DNA from: Spirochaetia bacterium
GTDB taxonomy: Bacteria > Spirochaetota > Spirochaetia > Sphaerochaetales > Sphaerochaetaceae
Length of the DNA stretch: 33,218 nucleotides
Assembly: GCA_022482625.1 (NCBI GenBank)
Contig: JAKVOU010000002.1
Location: forward strand, 1 to 33,218
Direction of reading: 5' to 3'
Positions 7,996 through 16,762 of this stretch are shown here, in pieces. Position numbers and translations under genes: made by a program. The notes below the pieces were generated by a model. The model was not told the DNA's origin, searched no databases, and was given only the letters and a program-made list of their open reading frames with translations. The number at the start of each line of letters is the position of its first letter. The stretch's first letter is position 1.

Positions 7996-9753
7996 CTATC
8001 TGTCTATGTGCCAACCTTCTGCTTTTTCCCTGATGCGGATGAAATGGCGATAGGTGCCTTCCTGTTGCATGAGTTGCCTATGGGTACCTTGCTGGATTAC
8101 CGTTCCATTGTCAACGACAAGGATTTGGTCTGCATGTTCGATGGTAGCAAGACGATGTGCAATGACTATGATGGTCTTTCCCATGGTAAGATTTGTAATT
8201 GCCTTTTGAATCAGATGCTCATTTTCAGGATCCAGACTTGCCGTTGCCTCATCAAGGATGACAATGGGAGCATCCTTCAGCATAGCCCTGGCTATTGATA
8301 TCCGTTGTTTCTCTCCTCCTGACAGGGTTGAACCTCCTTCGCCGACCACTGTGTCATAGCCATTTGACAATGCCATGATGAAGTCATGGCAACAGGCCGC
8401 TTTTGCAGCAGCAATCAATTCGGATTCGGTTGCATCTGGTTTTCCAAAACAGATGTTGTTCCTGATGGTATCGTTGAAGAGATAGACATTCTGAAATACC
8501 ATCGAGATTTTGCCAAGTAAACTATCACAGGTAAATTCCCGTATGTCATGGTTACCCATTGAGATGCTTCCGTCCCAGATATCATAGAACCGTGCCAATA
8601 GATTGCATATCGTGGTTTTTCCACTTCCTGAAGGACCTACGATAGCGGTCATCGTATGTTGGGGAATATCAAAGGATACATTATTGATTATCTTTCTGTC
8701 GCCGTAACCGAAAGTTACGTTTTTGAAACTGATATCGTACTTATCAAGAAATATATCCTTTCCATTCTTGTCGATGTAGTCTGTAGTTTTCAGCCTATCA
8801 AGCTGATCCATTGCATCATCAATGACACCAAGTACGTGTGCTGAATCAGAAATCGGTTCTACGCCGCTGAAGATTGAGAATGAGAAAAAGAAGAACATCA
8901 GCATGATGGGGAAAGGAAGTTGGCTTGTTATGCCAAGATATGCTGTCGCAAGTACCATGGCAACTGAGGCAAGCCGGAGTACAAGCAGATGTGCACAGTT
9001 GAAAGGAATGAAACCGAATTCAATTTTAATCCTTATCTTTTTACTTTCGCTGCAGGCTTCCTGCATGGCATTGATGCTGTTTCGAGATTGGTTGAATGAC
9101 TTGATTATCGGAAGCCCTCGTGCATATTCGATGGCTGCACTTGCCATATCTCTGTCTGCAGCAGCAGCCACAGGTGCATTGACCGTACTGCAGTGCGAAA
9201 CTCCACAGAGAAAACCGAAAGAGGCAAGTACTCCTGCTAGGGCTATCAAGGCAATGGGTAAATTGAAGGTTGCGAGACAAATGAAAATGCACAGGCAATT
9301 GACATAACCACCCAATAACGTATCAATCATTCTGATTCCCATGTTTTCCAAAGTATTGAGCCCTGTGGTTATGGCTGTGAGTATCTGGCCTGTATCCGTT
9401 TTCTGAAAGTAGCCTAATGAGACACGCTTGAGAATATTGCCGACTGCCAATCTGTCCCTTGCTGCAAGTTCATAGCTGATGCTTTCCTGATATTTTGCCC
9501 GGAGATAGTCGAACAGGAACCTTAGGAAAGTGCATGCGGCAATGATAAGGAACGACAGCAATATCCATAGCCGATTGAAAGGGACACCGAGTTTTTCCTT
9601 TTCAATCAACAGACCTATCGTATAAGCTGCAATGATGATAGGAACTGCCGCGGCCCATGTGGCAAGCAATGAGAAAACCAATCCGATCCATATGCGTTTC
9701 CGTAATGTTCCACACCATGTTATGATTCTCTTTATGGTCCTATACATTGGCAT
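7996..9753 (-). CDS. ABC half-transporter, IrtB/YbtQ-like (permease fused to ATPase)
   Basis: This 585-residue exporter-fold half-transporter has an N-terminal membrane domain (about 15-300). Its nucleotide-binding domain has Walker A GPSGSGKTT (373-381), Q-loop Gln421, signature LSGGE (477-481), Walker B IVILDE (497-502) followed by ATASLD, and switch His533, all canonical. Its start overlaps the end of the upstream half-transporter gene by 14 nt, so the two should be made together and form a heterodimer. IrtAB and YbtPQ of this fold import ferric siderophores, and the linked AraC and ECF genes point the same way. Export of a peptide or drug cannot be excluded from sequence alone. AAGGAG lies just upstream of the ATG at 9753; a second ATG at 9747 is possible. 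Confidence 0.85.
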   Translation of the reverse strand: MPMYRTIKRIITWCGTLRKRIWIGLVFSLLATWAAAVPIIIAAYTIGLLIEKEKLGVPFNRLWILLSFLIIAACTFLRFLFDYLRAKYQESISYELAARDRLAVGNILKRVSLGYFQKTDTGQILTAITTGLNTLENMGIRMIDTLLGGYVNCLCIFICLATFNLPIALIALAGVLASFGFLCGVSHCSTVNAPVAAAADRDMASAAIEYARGLPIIKSFNQSRNSINAMQEACSESKKIRIKIEFGFIPFNCAHLLVLRLASVAMVLATAYLGITSQLPFPIMLMFFFFSFSIFSGVEPISDSAHVLGVIDDAMDQLDRLKTTDYIDKNGKDIFLDKYDISFKNVTFGYGDRKIINNVSFDIPQHTMTAIVGPSGSGKTTICNLLARFYDIWDGSISMGNHDIREFTCDSLLGKISMVFQNVYLFNDTIRNNICFGKPDATESELIAAAKAACCHDFIMALSNGYDTVVGEGGSTLSGGEKQRISIARAMLKDAPIVILDEATASLDPENEHLIQKAITNLTMGKTIIVIAHRLATIEHADQILVVDNGTVIQQGTHRQLMQQEGTYRHFIRIREKAEGWHIDR

Positions 9754-11518
9754 TGTTCTCCTTCTGCTGTGAAACAGCCCAGGCTTTTGACCCTATATGA
9801 GCTTTCCACATGTTCTTGTAAAGCTGACATCTTTGCAGCAGTTCTTCTTGGTTGCCTTGAGCAATGATCGTACCTTTTTCCAATACGACAATGTTGTCTG
9901 CATGTTTGATAGTTGAAAGCCTATGGGCTATCACAAGCAGCGTCTTGTTTTTTGATATTGCAGAGATTGCAAGCTGAAGCTTGTCTTCATTTTCTGGATC
10001 GGTAAAAGCTGTTGCTTCGTCAAGGATGATGATCGGTGCATTTTTCAGGATCATCCTTGCAAGGGCTATCCTTTGTTTCTCGCCACCGGAAAGCCGATTG
10101 CCTGCTTCACCTGCGGGAGTCTCATATCCTTTTTCCAACTTCATGATGAATTGGTCACATTGGGCGGCTTTCGCAGCTCTGTAGACTTCTTCATCAGTTG
10201 CATCTGGTTTTCCGATCCTGATATTTTCAAGTATGGAACAGCGGAACAGGAAATTGTCCTGTGTAACGAAACTGACAAGTGATGAAAGTTGCGCGAGCGG
10301 TATCATTCTGATATCCGTGCCTCCGATTTCAATTTTTCCAGCTGATACATCCCAGAAACGGGCAATCAGCTTCGCTATGGTCGACTTGCCGCCTCCTGAT
10401 GGTCCTACCAAAGCGGTAAAGCTGTGCTGTGGTAGGGTTAGGCTGATGCCATGTAATATTTCTTCTTTTCCTGTATAGGAAAACTGTACGTCGGAAAGTT
10501 TGATTACATGATTGTCTATCGTTGCTTTGTCCTGTCGTTCAGGCAGGCTCTGCATGTTCAGGAAACGTTGGGACTCATCTATGACAAATCCCATCTGCTT
10601 GATTTCGTTCATGAATACTTCAAGATGAGCAAGGGAACCTACCATTGACATTGCAATCATGACACACAGGCAAAGTCTGTCTGGTGAAAGCGTACCATTT
10701 GAGCATAGTAAAAGACCTATAGGAAGCGTACCCAACAATGTAGAAGGAAACAGGGCTATGCATAGCTTTGCGGGTATCCATGTGCCGGACATCCAGCCAA
10801 GGATGAATTTCTTGTATGTCAAGATGGCTTTTGAGAATTTCTCATAGGATTTTCCTTCTTGCCCGAAAGTCTTGATGACCTGTATACCTTCTACATATTC
10901 CACTATTGCACTGTTCACGGCATTTCTTGATTGCATATACTTGCCGTAATTTTCCTCATTGCTCTTCAGCAGTATGGAAAGGGGGATCAAGGTCAATGGA
11001 ATTGTTATCAAGGATGCGAGTGCTACCTTCCAGTTGATGGTCAGCAGGATGATGATGCTGATGATAGGAAGTACCAGATTGCCGGAAACTTCAGGTATCA
11101 TATGAGCCAGGGGAGGTTCGATACTTTCGATTTTATCAACGATCATATCTTTGATTTCGCCGATTGATTTTGCTGTAACCGTACCCAAGGGCGCTTTTAG
11201 GAATTTGTCAATGACACGCAGGCGGAGCTTTTCCAGGATTGTATAGGCGCTGATATGTGACAGCATGGTCGAGATGCCGAAGCATAGAGTCTTGGCTAGG
11301 TAAGCTACGGCCGCTAATCCTACCCATGGTAAGATTCCCTCCATGGTGAACTTGTCTTGCATGTATGTCTGTATGATTCTGTAGACGCTCAGATAAGGTA
11401 CCAATCCTGCAACGATGCTGGCAATGGAAAACAATACCGAAACGATCAGCTTGATTTTACAATATGCTGCATAGGTCAGCAGCGAAAACAACCAGTTTTC
11501 TTTTTTTTCTTTGCTCAC
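9740..11518 (-). CDS. ABC half-transporter, IrtA/YbtP-like (permease fused to ATPase)
   Basis: This is the partner half-transporter (592 residues) of the following gene. The membrane domain covers about residues 15-310. The ATPase domain has Walker A GPSGGGKST (372-380), LSGGE (476-480), Walker B IIILDE near 496-501 and switch His532. The D-loop reads AFTD rather than the usual SLD, a variation I associate with YbtP/IrtA-type proteins and a sign that the two sites are not equivalent. The start codon is GTG at 11518, preceded by AAAAAGGA. That ribosome binding site and the bases up to the GTG form one arm of a hairpin (11516-11571). The gene follows the AraC gene after 130 nt. Confidence 0.85.
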   Translation of the reverse strand: MSKEKKENWLFSLLTYAAYCKIKLIVSVLFSIASIVAGLVPYLSVYRIIQTYMQDKFTMEGILPWVGLAAVAYLAKTLCFGISTMLSHISAYTILEKLRLRVIDKFLKAPLGTVTAKSIGEIKDMIVDKIESIEPPLAHMIPEVSGNLVLPIISIIILLTINWKVALASLITIPLTLIPLSILLKSNEENYGKYMQSRNAVNSAIVEYVEGIQVIKTFGQEGKSYEKFSKAILTYKKFILGWMSGTWIPAKLCIALFPSTLLGTLPIGLLLCSNGTLSPDRLCLCVMIAMSMVGSLAHLEVFMNEIKQMGFVIDESQRFLNMQSLPERQDKATIDNHVIKLSDVQFSYTGKEEILHGISLTLPQHSFTALVGPSGGGKSTIAKLIARFWDVSAGKIEIGGTDIRMIPLAQLSSLVSFVTQDNFLFRCSILENIRIGKPDATDEEVYRAAKAAQCDQFIMKLEKGYETPAGEAGNRLSGGEKQRIALARMILKNAPIIILDEATAFTDPENEDKLQLAISAISKNKTLLVIAHRLSTIKHADNIVVLEKGTIIAQGNQEELLQRCQLYKNMWKAHIGSKAWAVSQQKENNANV

Positions 11519-11571
11519 TATAGGTATCCTTTTTATTCAGTCATCATGCACGCTGTGGTGCAGATACCTAT
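11516..11571 (-). promoter_or_regulatory. Hairpin that could occlude the start site of the first ABC gene
   Basis: Read on the minus strand, ATAGGTATC (11571-11563) can pair perfectly with GATACCTAT (11528-11520). The second arm begins within the AAAAAGGA ribosome binding site and ends one base before the GTG start codon. A second stem, TGCAC-CACAGC-GTGCA (11562-11547), stacks directly against the first. The layout resembles a translational switch or thermometer. The pairing is seen in the sequence; the control role is inferred. Confidence 0.45.
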
Positions 11572-11648
11572 GATGCTAGCGTATCTGTCGATTGCTTTCC
11601 GCTCCACTCGGACCGATCAAGTCCATATGGACATATATTTTATTTTGG

Positions 11649-12614
11649 CTATTTTGCAGAGAAACTGTTTTTGCGATACTCCAATGGTGTCTTTCCCATG
11701 ATTTTCTTGAAGGCTGCTGCAAATTTGCTTGGGCTGTCATAGCCTACGCGTCCTGCAATTTCTGCTACGGAACTGTCTTTGTCCTGCCTGAGGAATTCTG
11801 CTGCACGATTCATGCGATAGACTCGCATGTATGTACTGATAGGATTGCCATAGACACATTTGAAACAGTTCTTCATCGGTGTGAGAGGAATATCAAATTG
11901 TTCAGAAAGCTCTTTCATTGTGTAATGCTGTTCGGGGTGCTTGGTTACCAAGGTAAACATTGCCTTTATCTTTTCTACTTGCGATTTGTAGAAATAGGGA
12001 CGTTCTTCCTGATTGCTTGGAAGCTCAAGGGCCCGGAGGCAGAGCAGCAGTTCTATGACCTTGATCTTGAAGTAAGAGCGTCTGATGCTTGTCGGTACAT
12101 CATAGAGTTCTTTGAAAATATGAGTAATTTCTGGAAGTCCATGGATGACCATCGGATTGCTGTCTGAACAGAATTTCTGTTGTAAGCTATACAGGTCAAT
12201 GGAAAATTCAGGTAACTTTTCATTGAAGAATTCTGCTGCCAAAGGTAATTTGATTGAGACGGTAATTCCGTGATAATGGGACAGTGGAAACGCAAAAAGG
12301 CCTGTATGCCTTACCCGTCGGTCAAATTTCAGATCGTCGGCTTCGACATAGGACAAGGTTTTCTCTCCTACATGGTATTCCAGGCGGCCTTCCCTGCAAT
12401 AATCGATACAGAACAGATTGTCTGTCGTATGCAGTTTTGAATGAAAGTAGGCCATGTGATAATCATTGTAAAACAAGAGGATACCTGGGAGTACTTCATA
12501 GATGGTCATGACGCCATTTCCCGTTTCATTGCTGAGCTGATATGCTTTGCATTCACTGTTTGCAGAAAGTTTTGCCATGGGTTGGGAATCCAGTTGCATG
12601 CTGTACCATTTCAT
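11649..12614 (-). CDS. AraC-family transcriptional regulator of the uptake locus
   Basis: This 321-residue protein has a ligand-binding N-terminal half (about 1-200) without an obvious family name. The C-terminal AraC DNA-binding domain (about 215-315) has two helix-turn-helix units, ending in VAEIAGRVGYDSPSKFAAAFKKIMGKTPLEYRKN as read across the motif. AGGAGG lies 8 nt before the ATG. It sits 15 nt after the ECF ATPase gene and before the two ABC genes on the same strand, so it is part of the operon. YbtA in the yersiniabactin locus is a known AraC regulator beside YbtPQ-type transporters, which suggests sensing of the imported compound. The ligand itself cannot be predicted. Confidence 0.85.
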   Translation of the reverse strand: MKWYSMQLDSQPMAKLSANSECKAYQLSNETGNGVMTIYEVLPGILLFYNDYHMAYFHSKLHTTDNLFCIDYCREGRLEYHVGEKTLSYVEADDLKFDRRVRHTGLFAFPLSHYHGITVSIKLPLAAEFFNEKLPEFSIDLYSLQQKFCSDSNPMVIHGLPEITHIFKELYDVPTSIRRSYFKIKVIELLLCLRALELPSNQEERPYFYKSQVEKIKAMFTLVTKHPEQHYTMKELSEQFDIPLTPMKNCFKCVYGNPISTYMRVYRMNRAAEFLRQDKDSSVAEIAGRVGYDSPSKFAAAFKKIMGKTPLEYRKNSFSAK

Positions 12615-12629
12615 GTGTTGGGCCTCCTT

Positions 12630-14012
12630 CTACAATACAAGTATTCTATCACAGACATGTCGGATAAACTCCTTGTCATGGGTAACGACAATCACCGTAC
12701 TCCCTTTGTTTGCCAGCTCCTTGATTGCTTTTGCAACCTTTATCATGTGGACATAGTCGAGCCCACTGGTAGGTTCGTCAAATATAAGCAATTGCTTTCT
12801 AGAGAGGATTGCAGTTGTTATGGCAAGCCGCTGTTTCTGGCCTCCTGAAAGTGCCATCGGATGTATTTCCTCAAAAGGCAAAAGATCGAAATGTTCAAGA
12901 ATCTGCTTGATCTGCTGTCCTGTATATCCATGATTTGACAGCAGGCATTCTCCCGATACACTGTCGGAAAACAGCTGATGGTTTACATCCTGCATCACGC
13001 AGTATGCCTGTTTTTGCCGTTTTTTCCTATTCGTTTTTTGACCATCAATCAGAATAGTCCCGCTATATTGACGTACAAAGCCACACAAGCAACGGATCAA
13101 GGTTGTTTTTCCTATGCCATTTCTGCCACATATTGCCAATATCTCTCCAGGTATTGCAGAGAAAGATAGTTTTTCGAAAATGGGTTTGCCTTTTCCAAAA
13201 CTACAGGCAAGGTTTTCTACTGACAGTCCCTTTGTACTTCCCGGAGGTAATGCAGTAGGTAAATTCAGTTCAGTCTGTACCAATGATCGTAATCCCATGG
13301 CCTTTCGCTTTGTATCAGGCAATGCAAAGAAAGAAGCTCCTGAGAATATCTGCTGGATATGACCTTGCTTGATAAAAACTGCACGGTCAATAAGATCAGA
13401 TAGAAACCAGAGACGGTGTTCTGCAATGATGATTGTATGTCCTTGTCGTTTCAGAAGGGCAATCTGGGCTCTCAGCAGCTCTATTGTCTTGTTGTCAAGG
13501 TTTGCCGTCGGTTCGTCCAGGAGAAAAACCGAAGGATGCATCATATAGACAGAAGCAAAGGCCAGCAATTGTTTTTCACCTCCGGACATTGCAAAAATAT
13601 TCCGTTTCATAAGAGATTCGAGATGAAGGGTGCTGACAGTATGGCGCAGGCGCATATGGATATAGGATGGTGCAGATCCTTGGTTCTCCAACCCAAAGGC
13701 AAGTTCACTGGTTGCATCGAGATTGAAAAATTGACTTTTGGGGTTTTGGAATACTGATCCTATATGCAAGGCAAGTTCGTATAGCTCGCTTTCAGATACG
13801 GAAAGATTTTCTGCAGATACAGTACCGCTTGTAAACGTACCTGCCGTAAAATGTGGAATCAAGCCATTGATAAGTTTGGTAACGGTTGTTTTCCCACATC
13901 CTGATTCTCCGCAGAGCAGTATACATTCACCATCAGCAACATCCAATGAAAAATCATTGAGTGTCTGTGGTCTGCCTGGATAGCTGAAAGATACCCTTTT
14001 GATTGAGACCAT
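12630..14012 (-). CDS. ECF transporter ATPase, two ABC domains fused in one chain
   Basis: This is the energy-coupling ATPase of an ECF micronutrient importer. The 460-residue chain holds two complete ABC domains. The first has Walker A GESGCGKTT (35-43), MSGGE (142-146) and Walker B VFLLDE (162-167). The second has GRNGIGKTT (296-304), LSGGQ (388-392) and LLIFDEP (408-414). It therefore replaces the usual EcfA1/EcfA2 pair. The ATG at 14012 was chosen because AAGGAG precedes it and it overlaps the EcfT stop codon as TGATG. A longer frame upstream would run into ecfT. The domains match those of vitamin and cobalt ECF systems, so the S component must define the substrate. Confidence 0.88.
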   Translation of the reverse strand: MVSIKRVSFSYPGRPQTLNDFSLDVADGECILLCGESGCGKTTVTKLINGLIPHFTAGTFTSGTVSAENLSVSESELYELALHIGSVFQNPKSQFFNLDATSELAFGLENQGSAPSYIHMRLRHTVSTLHLESLMKRNIFAMSGGEKQLLAFASVYMMHPSVFLLDEPTANLDNKTIELLRAQIALLKRQGHTIIIAEHRLWFLSDLIDRAVFIKQGHIQQIFSGASFFALPDTKRKAMGLRSLVQTELNLPTALPPGSTKGLSVENLACSFGKGKPIFEKLSFSAIPGEILAICGRNGIGKTTLIRCLCGFVRQYSGTILIDGQKTNRKKRQKQAYCVMQDVNHQLFSDSVSGECLLSNHGYTGQQIKQILEHFDLLPFEEIHPMALSGGQKQRLAITTAILSRKQLLIFDEPTSGLDYVHMIKVAKAIKELANKGSTVIVVTHDKEFIRHVCDRILVL

Positions 14013-14695
14013 CAGAAGGCTCCTTGCCATAGCGACCTGAATGAAGCAATTGTAAACATAAGGCCAATACCGCAGGTAATCCAATCAAAGGTTTTCATTT
14101 TCAGTGTAATGATACTTGTTTTCTTTACTGGATTTTCAATACCACGTGTCACGGCTGCTGCTGATAATTCTTCAGCAGTTGATGTGGCTGACAGTATAAG
14201 GGGGACTGATAGGCATTCTATTTTCTTTAGTCCATGGATATCCCTAAGTTTCATTGCATCATGGATATAACCGGATTCTTCTCTGATAGCTGGGAAATAA
14301 CGTATGGTAACGGAGATTGCAACTATCAATTGTTGAGGCAAGTGCAGTTTTCTCAAGCCTACGATAAAACGGCTCAATGGGATTTCCCTGATCATCAACA
14401 GACCGATGATCAGGCAGGGGAGAATCTTCCTGGCATAGGTAACAAGGATTGAAAAGCTGGTCGCGATGAATTTTGGGGAGTTTGGAAGTATGTAATGCTG
14501 TAATCCTAGAAGTACAAGGTAATACAATACCCATTTTACTGCAGTACTTCTATGCGTGCAGAAAAATGTCATGAAACATAGGCTTGCTATCCAACCGGAT
14601 TCGATGGAAAAAGGATTCTGCCGGTAGGCAATTATGTTTGACAGAACCAGGAGCAGTATGCCGGTCCTGGGGTCAATGGATAAGCGTAACTGCAT
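14012..14695 (-). CDS. ECF transporter transmembrane component (EcfT)
   Basis: This 227-residue membrane protein links the S component to the ATPase. It has several hydrophobic segments and the two short Ala-Arg-Gly-type coupling motifs of the family in degenerate form: HDAMKLRDI near residue 143 and AAAVTRGIE near 180. These dock into the two ATPase grooves. The gene begins 2 nt after the S gene ends and overlaps the ATPase gene by one base (TGATG), so the three are translationally coupled. Confidence 0.85.
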   Translation of the reverse strand: MQLRLSIDPRTGILLLVLSNIIAYRQNPFSIESGWIASLCFMTFFCTHRSTAVKWVLYYLVLLGLQHYILPNSPKFIATSFSILVTYARKILPCLIIGLLMIREIPLSRFIVGLRKLHLPQQLIVAISVTIRYFPAIREESGYIHDAMKLRDIHGLKKIECLSVPLILSATSTAEELSAAAVTRGIENPVKKTSIITLKMKTFDWITCGIGLMFTIASFRSLWQGAF

Positions 14696-14697
14696 GT

Positions 14698-15306
14698 CTA
14701 GACGATCCCTGCTTTTATAAAATGCTTATGAAACATACCTTTTGCAATAAGTGCTCCGAGAAAGGCGCCTAGGAGCGGAGCAATGAAAAGGACGACGAAC
14801 ATTGCCGGAGAAATGAATGTCCTGAGAGTCGCTACATAGGCTGCGGGCATCCCTTGTGAAGAAATCTGGTTGAGGAATTGGTCTTTCATGAGCCACATCG
14901 GAAGTGGAGACCCGGTCATGCCGAGGGAAAAACACATGAAGGCCAGCATGTTGCCTCTGAAACTTTCATATTTTGAAACTGCACGGCAGAGTTCAGCCAA
15001 TGCGCAGGAAACAAGGAATGTGATGAGTATGATAGCTGTAAATTGTCCTGTCACGAAATAAATCAATCCTGTAATGAATCCCATCAATGCCACGGCTCCG
15101 GTTTTTTGCACCTTTGCACACATCAGCATGAAGGGAATTCCTGTACATACGGCAATGAAAGCAGGCATCAGTATCCACATGATGGGATGTATGCCTCCCA
15201 AAAGCATGAAAATGAAATTTATGACAAAATAGATTGCCGAAAAGATACCTATCGAGATGAGGTCTTTTCCTTTTAGTCCTCCATTCTTACCGGTCTGTGA
15301 ATCCAT
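14698..15306 (-). CDS. ECF transporter S component, MptD/Trep_Strep family
   Basis: This 202-residue protein has about six hydrophobic segments and begins MDSQTGKNGGLKGKDLISIG, resembling the MptD/Trep_Strep S components known from treponemes and streptococci. S components bind the substrate within the membrane. The family has no universally agreed ligand. From memory, a streptococcal relative in the Sia locus (siaFGH, next to two exporter-fold ABC genes) has been linked to heme uptake, and the gene company here is similar. AGGAG lies 6 nt before the ATG at 15306. It is the first gene of the six-gene minus-strand operon. Its leader is broken by the IS110-family element about 40 bp upstream, which may reduce or rewire expression. 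Confidence 0.82.
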   Translation of the reverse strand: MDSQTGKNGGLKGKDLISIGIFSAIYFVINFIFMLLGGIHPIMWILMPAFIAVCTGIPFMLMCAKVQKTGAVALMGFITGLIYFVTGQFTAIILITFLVSCALAELCRAVSKYESFRGNMLAFMCFSLGMTGSPLPMWLMKDQFLNQISSQGMPAAYVATLRTFISPAMFVVLFIAPLLGAFLGALIAKGMFHKHFIKAGIV

Positions 15307-15317
15307 ATGGTACTCCT

Positions 15318-15348
15318 ATAAAAAGTCAATAGTTTCTACGGAAACTAT
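15318..15348. repeat. Split hairpin, S-gene side
   Basis: ATAAAAAGTCAATAGTTTC (15318-15336), loop TACG, then GAAACTAT (15341-15348). The rest of the second arm, TTACTTTTTAT, is found at 16769-16779 beyond the IS110 element. Joined, the arms match at 18 of 19 positions. Confidence 0.85.
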
Positions 15349-15387
15349 CAAGCTCCGTTTGTTTTCTCCTCATAGGAGACCTTACCT

Positions 15388-16533
15388 TTAGGCCCCTATG
15401 ACCTCCTCCGCACTCAGTGATCCCCCGACTTCCCTTACCATCAGGGATTCGTCGAACGGCCTCCTGCTGTTCAGGATCGCAAAGATGACCCTCGCCAGCT
15501 TACGCGTCGTGGCTATGATGGACTTCCCCGACCCCTTCGTTTCCTTCATCCTTCGGTAAGCCACCATCAGCCGCCAGCTGCCCGTCTTCTTGGACAGCCG
15601 CAGCATCCCCATCGTCGCCTGTACCAGCGCCGTGCGCAGCATCTGCGGCCCGTGCTTCGTTATCCTCCCCAGCAGGACCGTGTCGTTCGAGTTGTGTACC
15701 GACGGCACCAGCCCCGCATACGAGGCAAACTTCCTGAAGTCTCCCCCGAACCGTCCCTGCAGGTCACCCGCATAGGCCGCAATCGTCATCGCCGTGACCG
15801 CGCCGATCCCCGGCACCGTCCTGAGCAGCGCCACGTCCTCGTTCTCCCCGGCCGTCTCGGCCAGCTGCTTCTCCACTGCCTTGATTTGCTCCGCCAGGTC
15901 GTCTATAATGCCGAACAGAAGCTTGAGCGAAGCGGCGGCGGTCTGCGTGAATCCATGGTCTTCGAGATCTTTCAGCAGTCCCTGCCGCTTCCTCTTGCTC
16001 TGCAGCTGGCTGTGCCTCGTGTCGACCCCGTAGCCGAGCATCATCCCGTGGACCTGGTTCTTCACCTTCACCTGCGTGCTCACCAGGATGCTCCTGGCCT
16101 TCAGCAGCCGCCTGGCCTCCTCGCTCTGCTGGTCGCACAGGTGGCTCTGCGGGAGCATGTCCTTGTACAGGTAGTAGGCCAGCGTCCTCGCGTCGTTCCT
16201 GTCGTTCTTGCTCGTGCTCTCGCTGATGACCTTGAACCTGTTCGTGTTCACCACCGTCACGGCAAAGCCTTCCTTCTCGAACCTGTTCTTGAAGTACCGG
16301 GCGTTGCCCGTCGTCTCCACGGCAAGCCGTACCGGGCAGCCGTATGCCTCCTGCAGGCCATGCAGCCTCGCTGCCAGCTGTCCCAGCCCGTCATGCCCCC
16401 TGGTGACGTATGCCTTCTCCTCCACGGGCCTTTCCTCGTCTCCGTCCGCAAGGACGCATATCGTCACCTGCGTCTTGTGCAGGTCCACGCCTACGTCCAG
16501 CCTCTCCGTCCCTTCTTCCATGCCGTTTGCCAT
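15388..16533 (-). CDS. IS110-family transposase (DEDD recombinase)
   Basis: This 381-residue recombinase has a RuvC-like N-terminal domain: VGVDLHKTQV supplies the first Asp, LAVETTGNARY the Glu, and KNDRNDARTLA the final Asp residues. A central helical region follows, then a C-terminal Transposase_20 domain, LLRTVPGIGAVTAMTIAAYAG through SYAGLVPSVHNS, with the Ser expected for DNA cleavage. The ATG at 16533 was chosen because GAGGAGG lies 6 nt upstream. A longer in-frame start at 16617 has no such site and would extend into the non-coding left end. No frameshift is visible, so the element is probably active. Enzymes of this family recombine DNA under guidance of a bridge RNA encoded by the element. 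Confidence 0.93.
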   Translation of the reverse strand: MANGMEEGTERLDVGVDLHKTQVTICVLADGDEERPVEEKAYVTRGHDGLGQLAARLHGLQEAYGCPVRLAVETTGNARYFKNRFEKEGFAVTVVNTNRFKVISESTSKNDRNDARTLAYYLYKDMLPQSHLCDQQSEEARRLLKARSILVSTQVKVKNQVHGMMLGYGVDTRHSQLQSKRKRQGLLKDLEDHGFTQTAAASLKLLFGIIDDLAEQIKAVEKQLAETAGENEDVALLRTVPGIGAVTAMTIAAYAGDLQGRFGGDFRKFASYAGLVPSVHNSNDTVLLGRITKHGPQMLRTALVQATMGMLRLSKKTGSWRLMVAYRRMKETKGSGKSIIATTRKLARVIFAILNSRRPFDESLMVREVGGSLSAEEVIGA

Positions 16534-16762
16534 ATCAGGCCTCCTCGCTTCAGTTTCCGGGCAGGACGGCTTCCGTTCGGTGATTCCTTCCAATCTCCTA
16601 TCCGGCCTCAGCCGCATCGCTGCGGCGGACCACTGAGTGATTCGATGTAAACCCTTCCATTCTCCTTTGCGACATCAAGTGCCATTAGATATGCCGGACT
16701 TGCATCTCAGCCTTCCTGCCTGTACCTTCCAGTATAGACCCTCCAGCTCCTAGGTAATCACC
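16534..16762 (-). ncRNA. Candidate bridge RNA region of the IS110 element
   Basis: This 229-nt non-coding left end lies upstream of the transposase, where IS110/IS621 bridge RNAs are encoded. Visible structure includes a perfect stem GCCGCA-TCGC-TGCGGC (16611-16626) and, on the minus strand, a CAAGT...ACTTG pair enclosing about 17 nt near 16676-16702. The RNA's own ends and guide loops were not resolved by eye. Confidence 0.45.

Noticed and set aside
7840-8014. Open frame on the minus strand between the ABC gene and ptuA
   Set aside because: It runs from the ABC gene end into ptuA in another frame, has no binding site and shows no conserved pattern.
15652-16650. 332-codon plus-strand open frame opposite the IS110 transposase
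   Set aside because: It is a shadow of the G+C-rich transposase gene, with low-complexity Arg/Leu/Pro content and no domain.
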